DNA of 64,000 nucleotides, taken from positions 169,501-233,500 of the forward strand of contig CM036760.1 of NCBI GenBank assembly GCA_020796225.1, written 5' to 3'. This DNA comes from Arion vulgaris. Taxonomy: Eukaryota; Mollusca; Gastropoda; Stylommatophora; Arionidae. A program made the position numbers and the translations under genes. Every line of letters starts with the position of its first letter. Position 1 is the stretch's first letter. This document shows, piece after piece, positions 12,426 through 23,463 of this stretch. The notes under the pieces were generated by a model, which saw nothing but the letters and a program-made list of their open reading frames with translations, ran no database searches and was not told the origin of the DNA.

Positions 12426-13140
12426 TTAATCATTCACCAAAACTACAAATGTATTATGTTTTCTTCTAGAGTTACAGCTATACCAAGTTTGACTGCAGTT
12501 TCCTTCACATTCCATACACATAACTCGATTGTTATACTTACATGTTTCATTTCTCCTACCTCGCACTCTTGTCTCTCTCTATCTATCTTTTATCTATCTC
12601 TCTATCTCTCTCTGTCTGTCTCTGTGTCTCTCTGTCGCTTACCGTCTCACACACACTCTCTCTCCCGTTCGTTCTTTTTCAGCCATGTTTATCACTCTTA
12701 TTGTGATATCGTTCTTATTATCGATCATGTTTATCATTCTTATCGTTCTTTGCCAAGAACGTAATTTTACGTGACATCGTTCAGTACCATTTGAAGCGCT
12801 GGTGCTTATCCTTCGGTGAAGTGTCCGATTTCAACCAGCGTTTACTGGGTTCGCTCTCCGTTAGCCTTTTGCTGTCTCCAGCCAACAGACAAGGCAACAG
12901 ATTGCTATTTTCTTTCAGGGTAGCGAACCTTAGACGACCTGCCCTCCAGAGTTGATGAGCGTCATCTGCCCAGCTAACCCATCTTTTTATGGACTACTTG
13001 GTTTGCCTTTCCTCCAGTTTTGTGTACAGTTTGCTCCGCTAGCCTTTGATTGTCCACAATCACACTACAAGGCAGCAGTATCACATACACACTCACACAT
13101 ACACATACATACACATACACACACACACTCACACATACAC
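12426..13140. other. Mixed low-complexity and unassigned sequence
   Basis: A CT-rich microsatellite lies at about 12555-12680 and a CA-rich one at about 13080-13140. The interval 12780-13080 is more complex but encodes nothing I recognise. The 16-base string CAAGTTTGACTGCAGT near 12485 also occurs at about 23418, just beyond the right arm of the first Penelope-like insertion, so a small fragment of that element may be present. Confidence 0.5.
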
Positions 13141-13439
13141 GCCTTTGTTGTGTATGATCTATTGTGCACAAATCAACTGATGGTAGAATAAGTCAGTCAA
13201 TGTACAGAGATTAGAGACAGCGAACATACACAGTAATTATATCAGATTATCCTTTTCCCTGCCTGTAGTTTCTGACCAACTTTTAGCATCCTTACAGTAG
13301 ACAAGACGGCGCTTGAGGGACAAATGGGCAGGTAGACACTGCCTGTGTTGCCGACAACAAATTTCAATCTTATGGAAATAGTCTTTTCTGGAACTTTTTT
13401 TTGGCATCTTTCTTCAAAAAGGTTATGTTACGTTACTTT
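13141..13439. other. Unassigned sequence
   Basis: No coding pattern, tandem repeat or transposon terminus could be supported here. Confidence 0.5.
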
Positions 13440-13800
13440 TGGTTTCAATTCAAACAAGTGCCATGCCTACCGGCGTAGGCGATCATGTCTCTCCACAACT
13501 CACTCTCTTTCTCTCTTGCTCTATCCCTGGTGCAGTTTCGTAGTTCTGACTTCGATCTATGTCGAACCACCATGTCAGACCATCTTACATCTTCTCTGTC
13601 TGCCTTCCACTATCTCTTCTTCCCTGAATTTTACCCGTTGTCACCAAACCTCCACTTCGCATTATATGCCCGAAGTACCTTGATTGCCTTATTTCTGTTC
13701 TTTTGATAAGTTTTATTTGTGTGCAGGCCTGTTTTAAAAAATCATAATTTGTTTTCTTCGCTGTCCATGGAATTTTCAGCATTTTTCTGCAAAACAACGT
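13440..13800 (-). mobile_element. LINE E-family 3' end fragment
   Basis: The minus strand encodes F-C-R-K-M-L-K-I-P-W-T-A-K-K-T-N, then a Y-F-G-H-I-M-R-S-G-G-L pattern and G-K-I-Q-G-R-R-D-S-G-R. This is the standard C-terminal tail of a LINE family seen again at 28030-28770. Both copies share the 3' string around GGCGTAGGCGATCATG on the plus strand. Frameshifted and 5'-truncated. Confidence 0.75.
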
Positions 13801-14190
13801 GTTTCGGCAATCTTATGAATTGCTTCTTCATTGTCCATAATTGGCTGCCATCAAGTACACGCCTTTTCAAGTTCAGAATATATAAAAATGATTTTGTTCT
13901 GGTGTCGTCTGATCGCTTAGTAGATCAAGCAAGACAATATACAGACATAAGAAGAGATCAAGAATAGAAGAGATGTGAACGTTAAAGGTGAACTGTATAG
14001 TGAAGGTTTAGAAGAAAGATAGATAGACTTGCCCTCAAATTGACTACAGGAACAGTTGAAGTACAAAACAAAAAACACCAATTCTACAGAAGCTGGTTTA
14101 TGACTTCCACATCTTGATGGCAATAAAAGAGATGGTGAATATATTCAGCGATTTAAATGGTTCATATTTACACATTGTAAAAGCAGAACT
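13801..14190. other. Unassigned sequence
   Basis: Short open frames on both strands lack recognisable motifs. No tandem structure is evident. Confidence 0.4.
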
Positions 14191-14192
14191 GA

Positions 14193-14880
14193 GTTTTAGT
14201 TTAGTTTAGTCGTCGGATCATCATCACTGCAGTCAACCAATTAGTCCATAAGTGCTCCGATCTCCCCTTCAGTATGTCTCTCAGCGTGTGGTGACTAATC
14301 ACCCCGGTTCTGTGTTGGTTTATTGTTCTTCTTTGGCAAACAGCATAGTGTTCTTGTCTAGCTACACCACATTTGACTTGGAATTCTTGCAGTCGGGTTA
14401 GTGTTGTAGATTCACCACTGTCACTTGAATCATGTAGACGACCTCTCTCCCTTAGAGAATTTAGAATATCAGCCTGGTCCATTGCTCACCAGCTTTACAC
14501 AGCTGCTACACCTGCAAGCATATCGGCGCGTTCATTTTCCCTTACATCTGCATGCCCTGGCACACAAATTAAACTGATTTTTGTCAGCTTAGACTTCCCA
14601 ATCGACTACATCCAGTGTCTCCTATCCCATCCTTTTTCAATCTTACTTAGCATACTCATTGAATCACTGAGAAAACATGCATGGATAAAAGTCTGTGATT
14701 CCAGCCAGACCATCACCTTAGTTACCGCCATGATGTCCATAGTGAGACTGCTCGTAGTCACGACAAAACCACCACTGTCTTCCTTCCAACATCCCTCCGA
14801 CTTGAGCAGTGAAAGCCCACGAGCTCCGCACGTCGAATCACCGAACCATCCGTATAAATGATTACAGTATTCTGCAATGA
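14193..14880 (-). mobile_element. LINE RNase H domain and 3' end
   Basis: Read on the minus strand with a few frame breaks, this encodes an RNase H-like domain. A T-D-G-S segment lies near 14850, a T-A-S/T-M-E-V-like segment follows, and I-C-V-P-G-H-A-D-V-R-E-N-E-R-A-D-M is visible at about 14515-14570. The last is the V-P-G-H...N-E...A-D block that carries late active-site residues of RNase H. Downstream frames end in M-M-I-R-R-L-N beside a short AAACTAAACTAAA-like tail at about 14195-14210, which marks the 3' terminus. RNase H after the reverse transcriptase is typical of I/Jockey-group LINEs. Truncated and inactive. Confidence 0.7.
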
Positions 14881-14937
14881 GTTATCATAAATTAATGTCT
14901 GATCTTCTAACTCCACGACCAGTGGGTTGTCTTGTGT

Positions 14938-15400
14938 TTATTCTTGATCAAGTTTGATACATACAGAAAATGATGTCATGATTTCTGTTGGCATCGGTAT
15001 CTATTCTTGATCAAGTTTGATACATACAGAAAATGATGTCATGATTTCTGTTGACATCGGTATCTATTCTTGATCAAGTTTGATACACACCGAAAATGAT
15101 GTCATGATTTCTGTTGGCATCGGTATCTATTCTTGATCAAGTTTGATACACACCGAAAATGATGTCATGATTTCTGTTGCACCGGCATCGTTGTAATCTA
15201 TTTCTTGATCAAGTTTGATACACACCGAAAATGATGTCATGATTTCTGTTGACATCGGTATCTATTCTTGATCAAGTTTGATACACACCGAAAATGATGT
15301 CATGATTTCTGTTGACATCGGTATCTATTCTTGATCAAGTTTGATACATACAGAAAATGATGTCATGATTTATGTTGACATCGGTATCTATTCTTGATCG
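14938..15400. repeat. 63-bp tandem array, about 7-8 copies
   Basis: The period is 63 bp (TTCTTGATCAAGTTTG at 14941 and 15004). The unit also contains AAAATGATGTCATGATTTCT, in which ATGATGTCAT is partly symmetric. One unit near 15170-15200 has an irregular GCACCGGCATCG insertion. The array lies just upstream, in LINE orientation, of the RNase H fragment. Confidence 0.9.
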
Positions 15401-15994
15401 GGATCAATGTCTTCAAGTAAACATACCTGTTGAATGCAGTGTTTGATGGGAATATGGGATGGTGTAATTAACCAGCGAGCCACCGGAAGCATCAGTATGT
15501 ATATCCTTCGACGTTTGGTGGAGGAGACTGAGCACCTATTGATCTGCACTAATGCTATGAGGTGTGCTTGCTAGACGTTCTATAGTGGCGTAGTGGCAGA
15601 AGTATTTGTAGGGGTAAAGCAAGAAATATAATTTTTAATGGAACATCAGATAAACTAAATTGATAACAAATACAGACTTGTTGAGAAGAAATACAGACTT
15701 GTTGAGAAGAAATACAGACTTGTTGTGTTGAAGGTTAACAGGACAAAGTGATGATAGATTGAACACAAACTCACCAAAAATCCTTAGAACATAAACATAC
15801 ATACATTTGAATGGAACCCACAGGGGAAGGGAGAAGGGTAGATGTCAAAAGAAAATATATGGAAACAACTGAAGGGATATCAGATCAACTGTAGTTTCGT
15901 GAAGCAGAGCTGGTGAAGATGACCCAAAGTAGAGCTCGGGGAGGGAGAGCAATTATTGCAGCCCTGTGCTCCACTTAAGAAAATAATACTTAGC
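15401..15994. other. Unassigned sequence
   Basis: Complex sequence without a supported gene. A 21-bp unit (AAATACAGACTTGTTGAGAAG) is repeated three times at about 15668-15725. Nothing else recognised. Confidence 0.5.
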
Positions 15995-16562
15995 ATCAGT
16001 AGATAGTAGTAGTAAGTAGTAGTGTAGTAGTAGTAATAGTAGTGTAATAGTAGTAGTAATAGTAGGTGTAGTGAGTATATAGTAGTAGTGTATACAGTAG
16101 TAGTAATGAGTAGTAGTAGTAGTATGTAGTAATAGTAGTAGTGTAGTGTAGTAAAGAGTAGTAATAGTAAGTAGTAGTAGTAGTGGTGTAGTAGTAATAG
16201 TGTGTATATAGTAGTGTAGTAGTAATAGTAGTAGTAATTAGTAGTATTAGTAGTAGTGTAGCAGAGTAATAGTCTGTAGTAGTAAGAGTAGTAGTAGTAA
16301 TAGTAATAGTAGTGTTAGTAGTAGTAGTAGTAATAGTAGTAGTAGTAATAGTAGTAATAGTAGTAGTAGTAGTAGTGTAGCAGTAGTGAGTAGTAGTAGT
16401 AATAGTAGTATTATCAGTGTAGTGGTAGTAGTAATAGTAGTAGTATTAGTCAGTATAGTAGTAGTAATAGTAGTGTAGCGGTAGTAGTAGCAGTAATAGT
16501 AGTAGTAGTAGTAGTAGTGTAGCAGTTGTAGTAGTAGTAGTAGTAGTAGTAGTATAGTAGTA

Positions 16563-16597
<35 letters not shown>

Positions 16598-16809
16598 TAT
16601 GTAGGTAGTAGTGTAGCAGTGTTGTAGAGTAGCAGTAGTAAAGTGTAGTAGTGTAGTGTAGTGTAGTAGTAGTGAGTATAGTATGTAGCAGTAGTAGAGT
16701 ATTAGAGTAGTGAGCAGTGAAGAGTATGTGAGAGTAGATGAGTAGGCAGTAGAGAGAGTAATAGTAGTGTAGTATGTGCAGCAGTTGTAGTAGTAGTAGT
16801 AGTAGTAGT

Positions 16810-16848
<39 letters not shown>

Positions 16849-17172
16849 ATAGTAGTAGTGTAGGTAGCAGCAGTAGTAGTAGTAGTGTGGCAGTGTAGTA
16901 GTAGTAGTAGTAATAGTAGTAGTAGTAGTAGTAGAGTAGTGAGCAGAGTGTAGTAGTAGTAGAGTATATGTAGTGAGCAGTAGTTAGTAGTAGTAGTAGT
17001 AGTAATAGTAGTAGTGTAGCAGTAGAAGTAGTAGTAGTAATAGTAGTAATAGTTGTAGTAGTAGTAGTAATAGTAGTAGTATAGCAAAAGTAGTAGTAGT
17101 AGTAGTAATAATAGTAGTAGTGTAGCAGTAGTAATAGTAGTAGTAATTGTAAAAGTAGTAGTAGTAGTAGTA
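15995..17172. repeat. AGT trinucleotide microsatellite, 1.2 kb
   Basis: A long imperfect (AGT)n tract with frequent AAT interruptions and one- or two-base slips. Minus-strand frames of up to about 320 codons rich in L, Y and T are pure artefacts of the repeat. Confidence 0.95.
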
Positions 17173-17174
17173 GT

Positions 17175-17522
17175 ACTTGTTCTGGTTCTGCAGGAACAGA
17201 CGGAGATCGTTCATGCAACGTTGTATCAGATGTTCCGGTTCTCCGTGAACAGAAGGAGATCGTTCATACAACGTTGTATCAGATGTTCTGGTTCTCCGTG
17301 AACAGAAGGAGATCGTTCATACAACGATGTAACAGATCTTTTTGTTCTCCGGGAACAGAAGGAGATCGTTCATGCAACGTTGTATCAGATGTTCCAGTTC
17401 TCCAGGAACAGACGGAGATCGTTCATTCAACGTTGTATTAGATTTTCCAGTTTTCCGGGAACAGACGGAGATCGTTCATGCAACGTTGTATCAGATGTTC
17501 CAGTTCTCCAGGAACAGAAGAA
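17175..17522. repeat. 53-bp tandem array, 6-7 copies
   Basis: The period is 53 bp (GGAGATCGTTCAT at 17202, 17255 and 17308). The unit includes GGTTCTCCGTGAACAGA, in which GTTCTCCGTGAAC is a short inverted repeat, followed by CAACGTTGTATCAGATGTTC. It directly abuts the AGT tract. Confidence 0.9.
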
Positions 17523-18000
17523 TGAGAGCCCATGGGGCACTAGAGATCGATGCAAATACATTAAACTTCAGATCTCTACTTTCATAAACTGATTTATAGA
17601 CCAGTCAATGCCAGCTGCCGACATGCCATTAAATCTTCCTTAACTAGTGTATGTAAGTAGTTGATTCTCTTCGATTCTTGTATAATTTATATCTCAACTG
17701 CTTAAGTTTATACTTTCACAAAACATAATTATTTGGTTTTATTGTTTTAGAAATGTGAAGTGAAATGACTTTATAACTAAGATCTGAAAAAGCTATGGGA
17801 AATGTTATTTGATTAATTTAGTGATATTAACATGTCATTATCTGTTTACAGAGCAAGTTATATATAGAGATGTTGACAGTTCTAATCTGACCAATGAATT
17901 ATTGACAAGTGTCTAAAGTCGAAAACGTTTTATTTATCATCTTATAGTAGCATGTCCTTTACTGAAAGTCGTTATCGTAATAGTTTGCCATAAAAACATT
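17523..18000. other. Unassigned AT-rich sequence
   Basis: No coding frame, repeat period or transposon motif was supported. Confidence 0.5.
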
Positions 18001-18004
18001 AATT

Positions 18005-18140
18005 CTCGATGTCTAGCAAGTTCTCTCGTCTCCTCCAACGTCATGTTTGTTTCTGTATTGCTACGTTGCCACCGTCGTTTTGGTCGTCCTCTTGTCTCAT
18101 CTTTCTGGTAACCATGACAACAGCTGATGCCTCTTCAATT
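18005..18140 (-). mobile_element. Short LINE 3' tail fragment
   Basis: The stretch TCTAGCAAGTTCTCTCGTCT onward resembles 8785-8870, a minus-strand LINE coding tail (R-R-W-x-Q...E-T...E-L). It is short and frame-broken. Confidence 0.35.
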
Positions 18141-18194
18141 TTCACGTTTCTAAACCATCGATTTCAATACATTTACCTGTTTCATCATCATTTA

Positions 18195-18640
18195 TAATTA
18201 CATTTCATGTTTCAATTCTTCATTTTATAATTCGACTTACCGTCAAACTTATTTCATAATTCGACATGTACCATGTTTCAATTCTTCGATTTTATAATTC
18301 TATTAATGTTTCGACATAATTCGATGTACCATGTTTCATTTTCGATTTATAACGCATTTACCTGTTTCAAATCATCGCTTCATAATTGATGTCCATCAAT
18401 TCTTGATTTATAATTCGACATTTACCATGTCAAATCATCGACTTCAAATTCGACATCCAGTTTCCATTCTTCGATTTATAATTCGACATGTGCCTCACCA
18501 TCGTTCTAATTCGATTACCAATTCTTCGATTTATAATTCGACGCATGTTTTCACCATCGATTCATAATTCGACCACGTTTAATTCTTCGATTATAATTGA
18601 CAATACGTTAAACCATCGATATTCTAATTCGACTTGCAGC
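18195..18640. repeat. Degenerate about 30-bp array
   Basis: Around fourteen diverged copies of a unit built from CAATTCTTCGATTTATAATT, CGACAT and CATGTTT segments. Unit length varies through indels. 18641-18830 contains nothing recognised. Confidence 0.75.
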
Positions 18641-18830
18641 ACTTTCAGAAAGCATTAAGTTAAAAAACTAGTCATATTTCTACTCTGACCATGTTTGTTA
18701 TTCATTAGATATATTTCTCATATCGTGTGACGTTTAATATCAAACTCTATATGTACTCAGTCACGCAGCTGTCAACTATAATAATTAATAAATAATTCCT
18801 CTCGTACCGTTATACGTTCATAGGGCCTGC

Positions 18831-20969
18831 AAGTAATTTCTCCATACCGCTCTATCCTGGGCAACTCGCTCAATCTCCTCCATGGAACTGAGACCGATAT
18901 GTCCTGCCTCTCTCAGCAAAGTTCGCTTCAGGGTCCCTTAGGTCGACCTCTCTTTCTTGAACCCTTTGCATCCACTTCAATGCCTGCTTTGATATTCTTT
19001 GATCATTTCTCCTCAAGGTATGCCCAACATATCTCCATCTTCTCTTTCTTATAACAGTTGTCACTAGTGGTTGACCAGACATGTCTCTGATTTCATCACT
19101 TCTCCTGAATTTGTTCCATTTTATATTCATTATTTTTCGCAGACATCAATTTTCAAATGCATTCAACTTGCTTTCTATATCTTTAGTCATTTCTCAACTC
19201 TCGCTGGCATATGTTAGGATTGATACAACATTTGAATTGAAAATTCGTAATTTAGTTTTAATACTATATAACTTGCAGTTCCATATTTTATTTAGACTTT
19301 AAAAGCTGATGTTGCTTTGTCAATTCGTATCATAATTTATTTTTTAACATTTTCTGTGCAATCAAAATTGCTACCCAAATAGGTGAACTGCTCTGTTATT
19401 TTATCATTTTAGATTCCAGTGTGATATCTGCATTACTTGCCATAGGTGTCTTCATTATATTGTTTTTCATGCTTATCTGCAGTCCAACTTTTGATGCTAT
19501 AGATGACAAGTTATCTGTTTTTCTTTGCACATCTTGGTTGTTTCTACTTAACAAGGCAATATCATCTGCAAAATCCAAATCTTCTAGTTGACTATTTTCT
19601 ACTCAATCGATGCCAGTTTCGCCCCTGCAACATTTTCGCATCACCCAGTCAATGGGCACTTCAAACAATAGCGGAGATAGAATACAGGCTTGCTTTACTC
19701 CGGTTTCACCCATAAACCAGTCGCTGTGTCCACCATCAGTGCGAACTGCACACTGTGAACCATCATAGAGGCTCTTTATAATGTTTATTATTTTGTCTGG
19801 TATTCCATAGCATCTCAGAATATTCCACAGAGATTATGTGTAGACTATCAAAGGCTTTTTTTAAAATCTATGAAATTTAGTATGAGTAGTTGTTGCTTCT
19901 CAATATGTTCCTCCAAAATTAGTCGTAGGGTAAATATTTGGTCTAAGCAGCTTCTCCCAGGTCTAAAACCAGCTTGTTTTTCTCTCAGGGTTGTGTCCAG
20001 TGCTCCTTTGATTCTATTAAGAATGATTTTGCAGAAAGTCTTGGTCATTACTGATAATAGGGTGATCCTCTCCAGTTGTTACAATCTTTGAAAATCACCT
20101 TTGGGGATTTTAACAATTATTCCTTCTTCCATTGATCTGGGACAGTTTCTTCTTCCCATACTTTATTAAATAGTTCTTGCACCTGGCTATAGTTGTATCA
20201 TCAGCCGCTTTGAGCATTTCTGCAGTAATGTTGTCATCACCCGCTGCCTTATTGTTTATCAAGGAATCGATTGCCTCCTTGACCTCAGCTACATTTATCA
20301 TTTCTTCGTTAATTGGTAGGGAGCTGTTTCTTGCCTCTTCGTCAAACTTGAGTAGTACTGGTGGATCAGGTCTATTTAATATTTCTTCAAAATGTTCTGC
20401 CCATCTTTTCTTCTGCTCGGTATCTGATGTTAGAACTTTACCATCTTTGCTCTTGATTGGGCCACCCTTTGAAACAAATTTTCCCAGTAAGTTGTTTTAG
20501 TGTGTTGTATAGCATTTACTTTTTCCCAGTCTTAGCTGCCTTTTCCCCTTCTTCGGCCAGTCGATTGACACATGCTCTTTTATCTCTTCTTGCTGCTCTT
20601 TTCACTTCCTTGTCTTTTAGTCTATATTCCTCTTTAGCTTGGATTTCATCTGTTGCATCCTTAGTATTAAATATTGCTAGTTTCATCTTTCTTCTTTCTT
20701 TAATACATTTCCAGGTGTCATCGCTTATCCAGGGTTTTCTGTCTTTCGTCTATAATCCTGCGCTACTATTTGCTGCCCCCAATAGTGTGTCCTTTCAATT
20801 TACCTATGCATAAATTATGATCACTTCCTACATCTGCCCCTCTGTATGACGGACATCCAGCAATGATGTTCTAAATTGTGTATTTATGCACATATGGTCA
20901 ATCTGATTCCTGGTCACTCCATCTGGTGAGTGCCAAGTAAGTTTATGAATTTCTTATGTGCAAAGATGG
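18831..20969 (-). mobile_element. LINE C, reverse transcriptase half
   Basis: The minus strand encodes the 3' half of a CFDP2/RTE-like non-LTR retrotransposon with several frameshifts. In order: thumb-proximal N-N-K-A-A-G-D-D-N-I near 20240; E-K-Q-A-G-F-R-P-G-R-S-C near 19960, the conserved segment before motif A; the catalytic D-F-A-D-D-I-A-L-L block at about 19550-19578; then R-R-W-R-Y-V-G-H-T-L-R-R-N at about 19010-19050. The element continues at 23464-24256 beyond a Penelope-like insertion. Reverse transcriptase would copy element RNA at a nicked target, but this copy is dead. Confidence 0.85.
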
Positions 20970-20981
20970 TACCTCCAATTA
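20970..20981. repeat. Target-site duplication, left copy
   Basis: TACCTCCAATTA occurs here and identically at 23452-23463, flanking the Penelope-like insertion within LINE C. Confidence 0.8.
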
Positions 20982-21796
20982 GCGAAACAGTATAAACAAG
21001 TACATAGTTTTACAAAATACAGAAACAGCGACGATAAACAGCAACGTTTCGACCAAAAGGCCTTTATCAACCAAACGACACAACAGGAGTGACGAATTAT
21101 AGAGAACACTTACAAATGGACGATAACGGGAAAAATGCAAATGTATCTAATGAACTGGGAATAAAAAAGAATAACGAAATGAGTCAACACAAAACTAGAA
21201 GGGAAAAAAAGAGAAACTATATACAATCAAGTGAAAATACAAATTATATATATGTAACAAATACACATATAGATTACAAGGCATGAGTTGAGAAAGTACT
21301 AAGAAGCATAGGAATGTAATGCGTTGAGTCCAAGAGGCCGCAAGGTACCATATAACGAAATAAAACGGTTCTCCAGAGCAAATCGATTACGATCATCAGA
21401 GGAACATGATCGGATGGCTGTGACCTGGACATCGCAAGCTCCTGAATGGCCAGTATCATTGAAATGGGTAGCTACAGGGGTCACAGAGCATTGGCGTATA
21501 TCGCGCAAGTGTTGAGCGAATCGGTCACTGAGTCTCCTGCCGGTTTCCCCAATATAGGCCTTGTTGTACCGCTTGCAGATAATGGCATAGATAATATTAC
21601 GGGACTCGCACGTGAAACTGCCTTCAATAACGAACGTGGCTTTTGGAAAAGACAGTGCCGGTCTGTATTACATAAGCACACGTGTTGCAGCGCCGACAGC
21701 CACACTGGATGGTGCCAAAATGACTCTGGATATTAGGCTTGAGGCGACTGTGAACCAACATATCCTAAGGCTTCTGTCCCGTCTGTACGCCACTTC
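20982..21796 (-). repeat. PLE 1 left inverted arm
   Basis: The reverse complement of this arm matches 22591-23408. On the minus strand it encodes the GIY-YIG tail: R-D-I-R-Q-C-S-V-T-P-V-A-T-H-F-N-D-T-G-H at about 21440-21505, then F-A-L-E-N-R-F-I-S-L-Y-G-T-L. These are the H...E residues of the endonuclease fold. It is partial and lacks the reverse transcriptase. Confidence 0.85.
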
Positions 21797-21828
21797 TTGA
21801 CAGGAGAACTAACCCACTTGTCTCCACC

Positions 21829-22905
21829 TTGGCTCTCCTTCGTCTTGCAGAACTAGTTCTAACTCTCAACTCCTTTCAGTTCAATGACCAGTTCTTTGAG
21901 CAGATCAGTGGGTCGCCATGGGTACTAAAAGGGGACCCAGTTATGCTTGTCTATTCATGGGTCATCTTGAACACAGTATGGAACACCTATGATGGCCCTC
22001 TTCCGTATGTGTATCATAGATACATTGATGATTGTATTGGCATTACCGATATGCCTGAAGCCGATTTGTCACGCTTCATTAATTTCATTAATGTCTTCAA
22101 TCCGGCTATTCGGTTTACATCTCACATCTCTACCTCTTGTGTCAACTTTCTTGACATCACTATCACTATCAGCCTATCCACCATCACTACATCAGTATAT
22201 CACAAGCCTACTGATGCACATAGTTTTCTTCTTTATACCTCTTCCCATTCCCAGGCTTGTCGTGACTCTTTACCATTCTCTCAACTCTTGCGCCTTCGTC
22301 GCCTCTGTAGAGAGGACGATGATTTTCTCGATAGGGCTCACGAGATGCTTGATTTCTTTCGTAAGCGCTTATACCCGGATAAGGTGCTTGCTTCTGCTAT
22401 GCGGCGTGTTCAGCAAATTTCTCGCCAGGAGGCTCTCTCTAACCAGCATAGAACTTCCAATTCTGACAGGGTGAAACTTGTCTTAACTTTCCACCCTCAT
22501 AGTTCCTTTGTGAAGAAAGTCTTATTCCGTCATCTCTCCATTCTTCAGTCTGATCCTGAGACACGTTCAATCTTCCAACACTATCCTTTGGTGGCGTACA
22601 AACGGGACAGAAGCCTTAAGGATATGTTGGTTCACCATCGCCTCAAGCCTAATATCCAGAGTCATTTTGGCACCATCCCGTGTGGCCGTCGGCGCTGCAA
22701 CACGTGTGCTTATGTAATACAGACCCGCACTGTGTCTTTTCCAAAAGCCACGTTCGTCATTGAAGGCAGTTTCACGTGCGAGTCCCCTAATATTATCTAT
22801 GCCATTATCTGCAAGCGGTGCAACAAGGCCTATATTGGGAAACCGGCAGGAGACTCAGTGACCGATTCGCTCAACACTTGCGCGATATACGCCAATGATC
22901 TGTGA
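21829..22905 (+). pseudogene. Penelope-like RT and GIY-YIG endonuclease, partial
   Basis: A 358-codon frame encodes the C-terminal two thirds of a Penelope-like protein. F-Q-F-N-D-Q-F-F-E-Q-I-S-G-S-P at residues 17-31 is reverse transcriptase finger/palm sequence. Y-H-R-Y-I-D-D-C-I-G near residue 65 is the catalytic Y-x-D-D block, and N-F-L-D-I-T-I follows. A C-G-R-R-R-C-N-T-C cysteine cluster lies near residue 285. I-I-Y-A-I-I-C-K-R-C-N-K-A-Y-I-G at about 322-337 opens the GIY-YIG nuclease. The frame then shifts and stops, with the nuclease continuing in another frame at 22902-23087. Upstream reverse transcriptase motifs are missing. In the family, the nuclease nicks the target and the reverse transcriptase primes there. 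This copy is inactive. Confidence 0.85.
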
Positions 22906-23408
22906 CCCCTGTAGCTACCAATTTCAATGATACTGGCCATTCAGGAGCTTGCGATGTGCAGGTCACAGCCATCCGATCATGTTTCTCTGATGATCGTAGT
23001 CGATTTGCTCTGGAGAACCGTTTTATTTCGTTAATATGGTACCTTGCGGCCTCTTGGACTCAACGCATTACATTCTATGCTTCTTAGTACTTTCTCATAT
23101 CATGCCTTGTAATCTATATGTATATTTGCTTCATATATATAATTTGTATTTTCACTTGATTGTATATTGTTTCTCTTCTTTTCCCCTTCTAGTTTTGTGT
23201 TGCACTCATTTCGTTATTCGTTTTTATTCCCAGTTCATTAGATACATTTGCATTTTTCCGTTATCGTCCATTTGTAAGTGTTCTCTATAATTCGTCACTC
23301 CTGTTGTGTCGTTTGCTTTATAAAAGGCCTTTTGGTCGAAACGTTGCTGTTTATCGTCGCTGTTTCTGTATTTTGTAAAACTATAGTACTTTGTTTATAC
23401 GTGTTTCG
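22591..23408 (+). repeat. PLE 1 right inverted arm
   Basis: Mirror of the left arm. It covers the end of the reverse transcriptase frame, the GIY-YIG domain (A-T-N-F-N-D-T-G-H-S-G-A near 22915-22950; F-A-L-E-N-R-F-I near 23005), an AT-rich 3' region and the GGTCGAAACGTTG motif near 23335. Confidence 0.85.
23316..23347 (+). other. Hammerhead-like motif in PLE end
   Basis: The string around AAAGGCC-TTTT-GGTC-GAAAC can form a four-pair stem followed by GAAA, resembling stem II and the 3' half of a hammerhead ribozyme core. The left arm copy (reverse complement, 21042-21072) preserves the upstream half as TTGATAA, compared with the canonical CTGANGA. The two changed positions (C to T, G to A) are those that pair in active hammerheads. 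A cleavage-site strand was not identified, so activity is not claimed. Confidence 0.4.
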
Positions 23409-23451
23409 CTATTTACCAAGTTTGACTGCAGTCTTCTCCCTATTTCGATAT

Positions 23452-23463
23452 TACCTCCAATTA
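23452..23463. repeat. Target-site duplication, right copy
   Basis: TACCTCCAATTA, identical to 20970-20981; marks the right border of PLE 1. Confidence 0.8.

Larger units (their letters stand above)
20982..23451. mobile_element. Inverted-repeat Penelope-like element (PLE 1)
   Basis: An insertion with two inverted arms, 20982-21796 and 22591-23408, which match each other over most of their length. A central segment encodes reverse transcriptase on the plus strand. Both arms carry the GIY-YIG endonuclease end and the 3' sequence around GGTCGAAACGTTG. The left arm abuts the target duplication; a tail of about 40 bp separates the right arm from it. Inverted, partly duplicated copies of this kind are characteristic of Penelope-like retroelements. 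It interrupts LINE C and so is younger than it. Confidence 0.85.

Noticed and set aside
11901..12764. 287-codon plus-strand frame
   Set aside because: Crosses the 42-bp T-rich array and CT microsatellite; all three frames are open there and no domain is seen.
16247..17218. 323-codon minus-strand frame rich in L, Y and T
   Set aside because: It lies wholly in the AGT microsatellite; a three-base unit without stop in that frame gives long openness by default.
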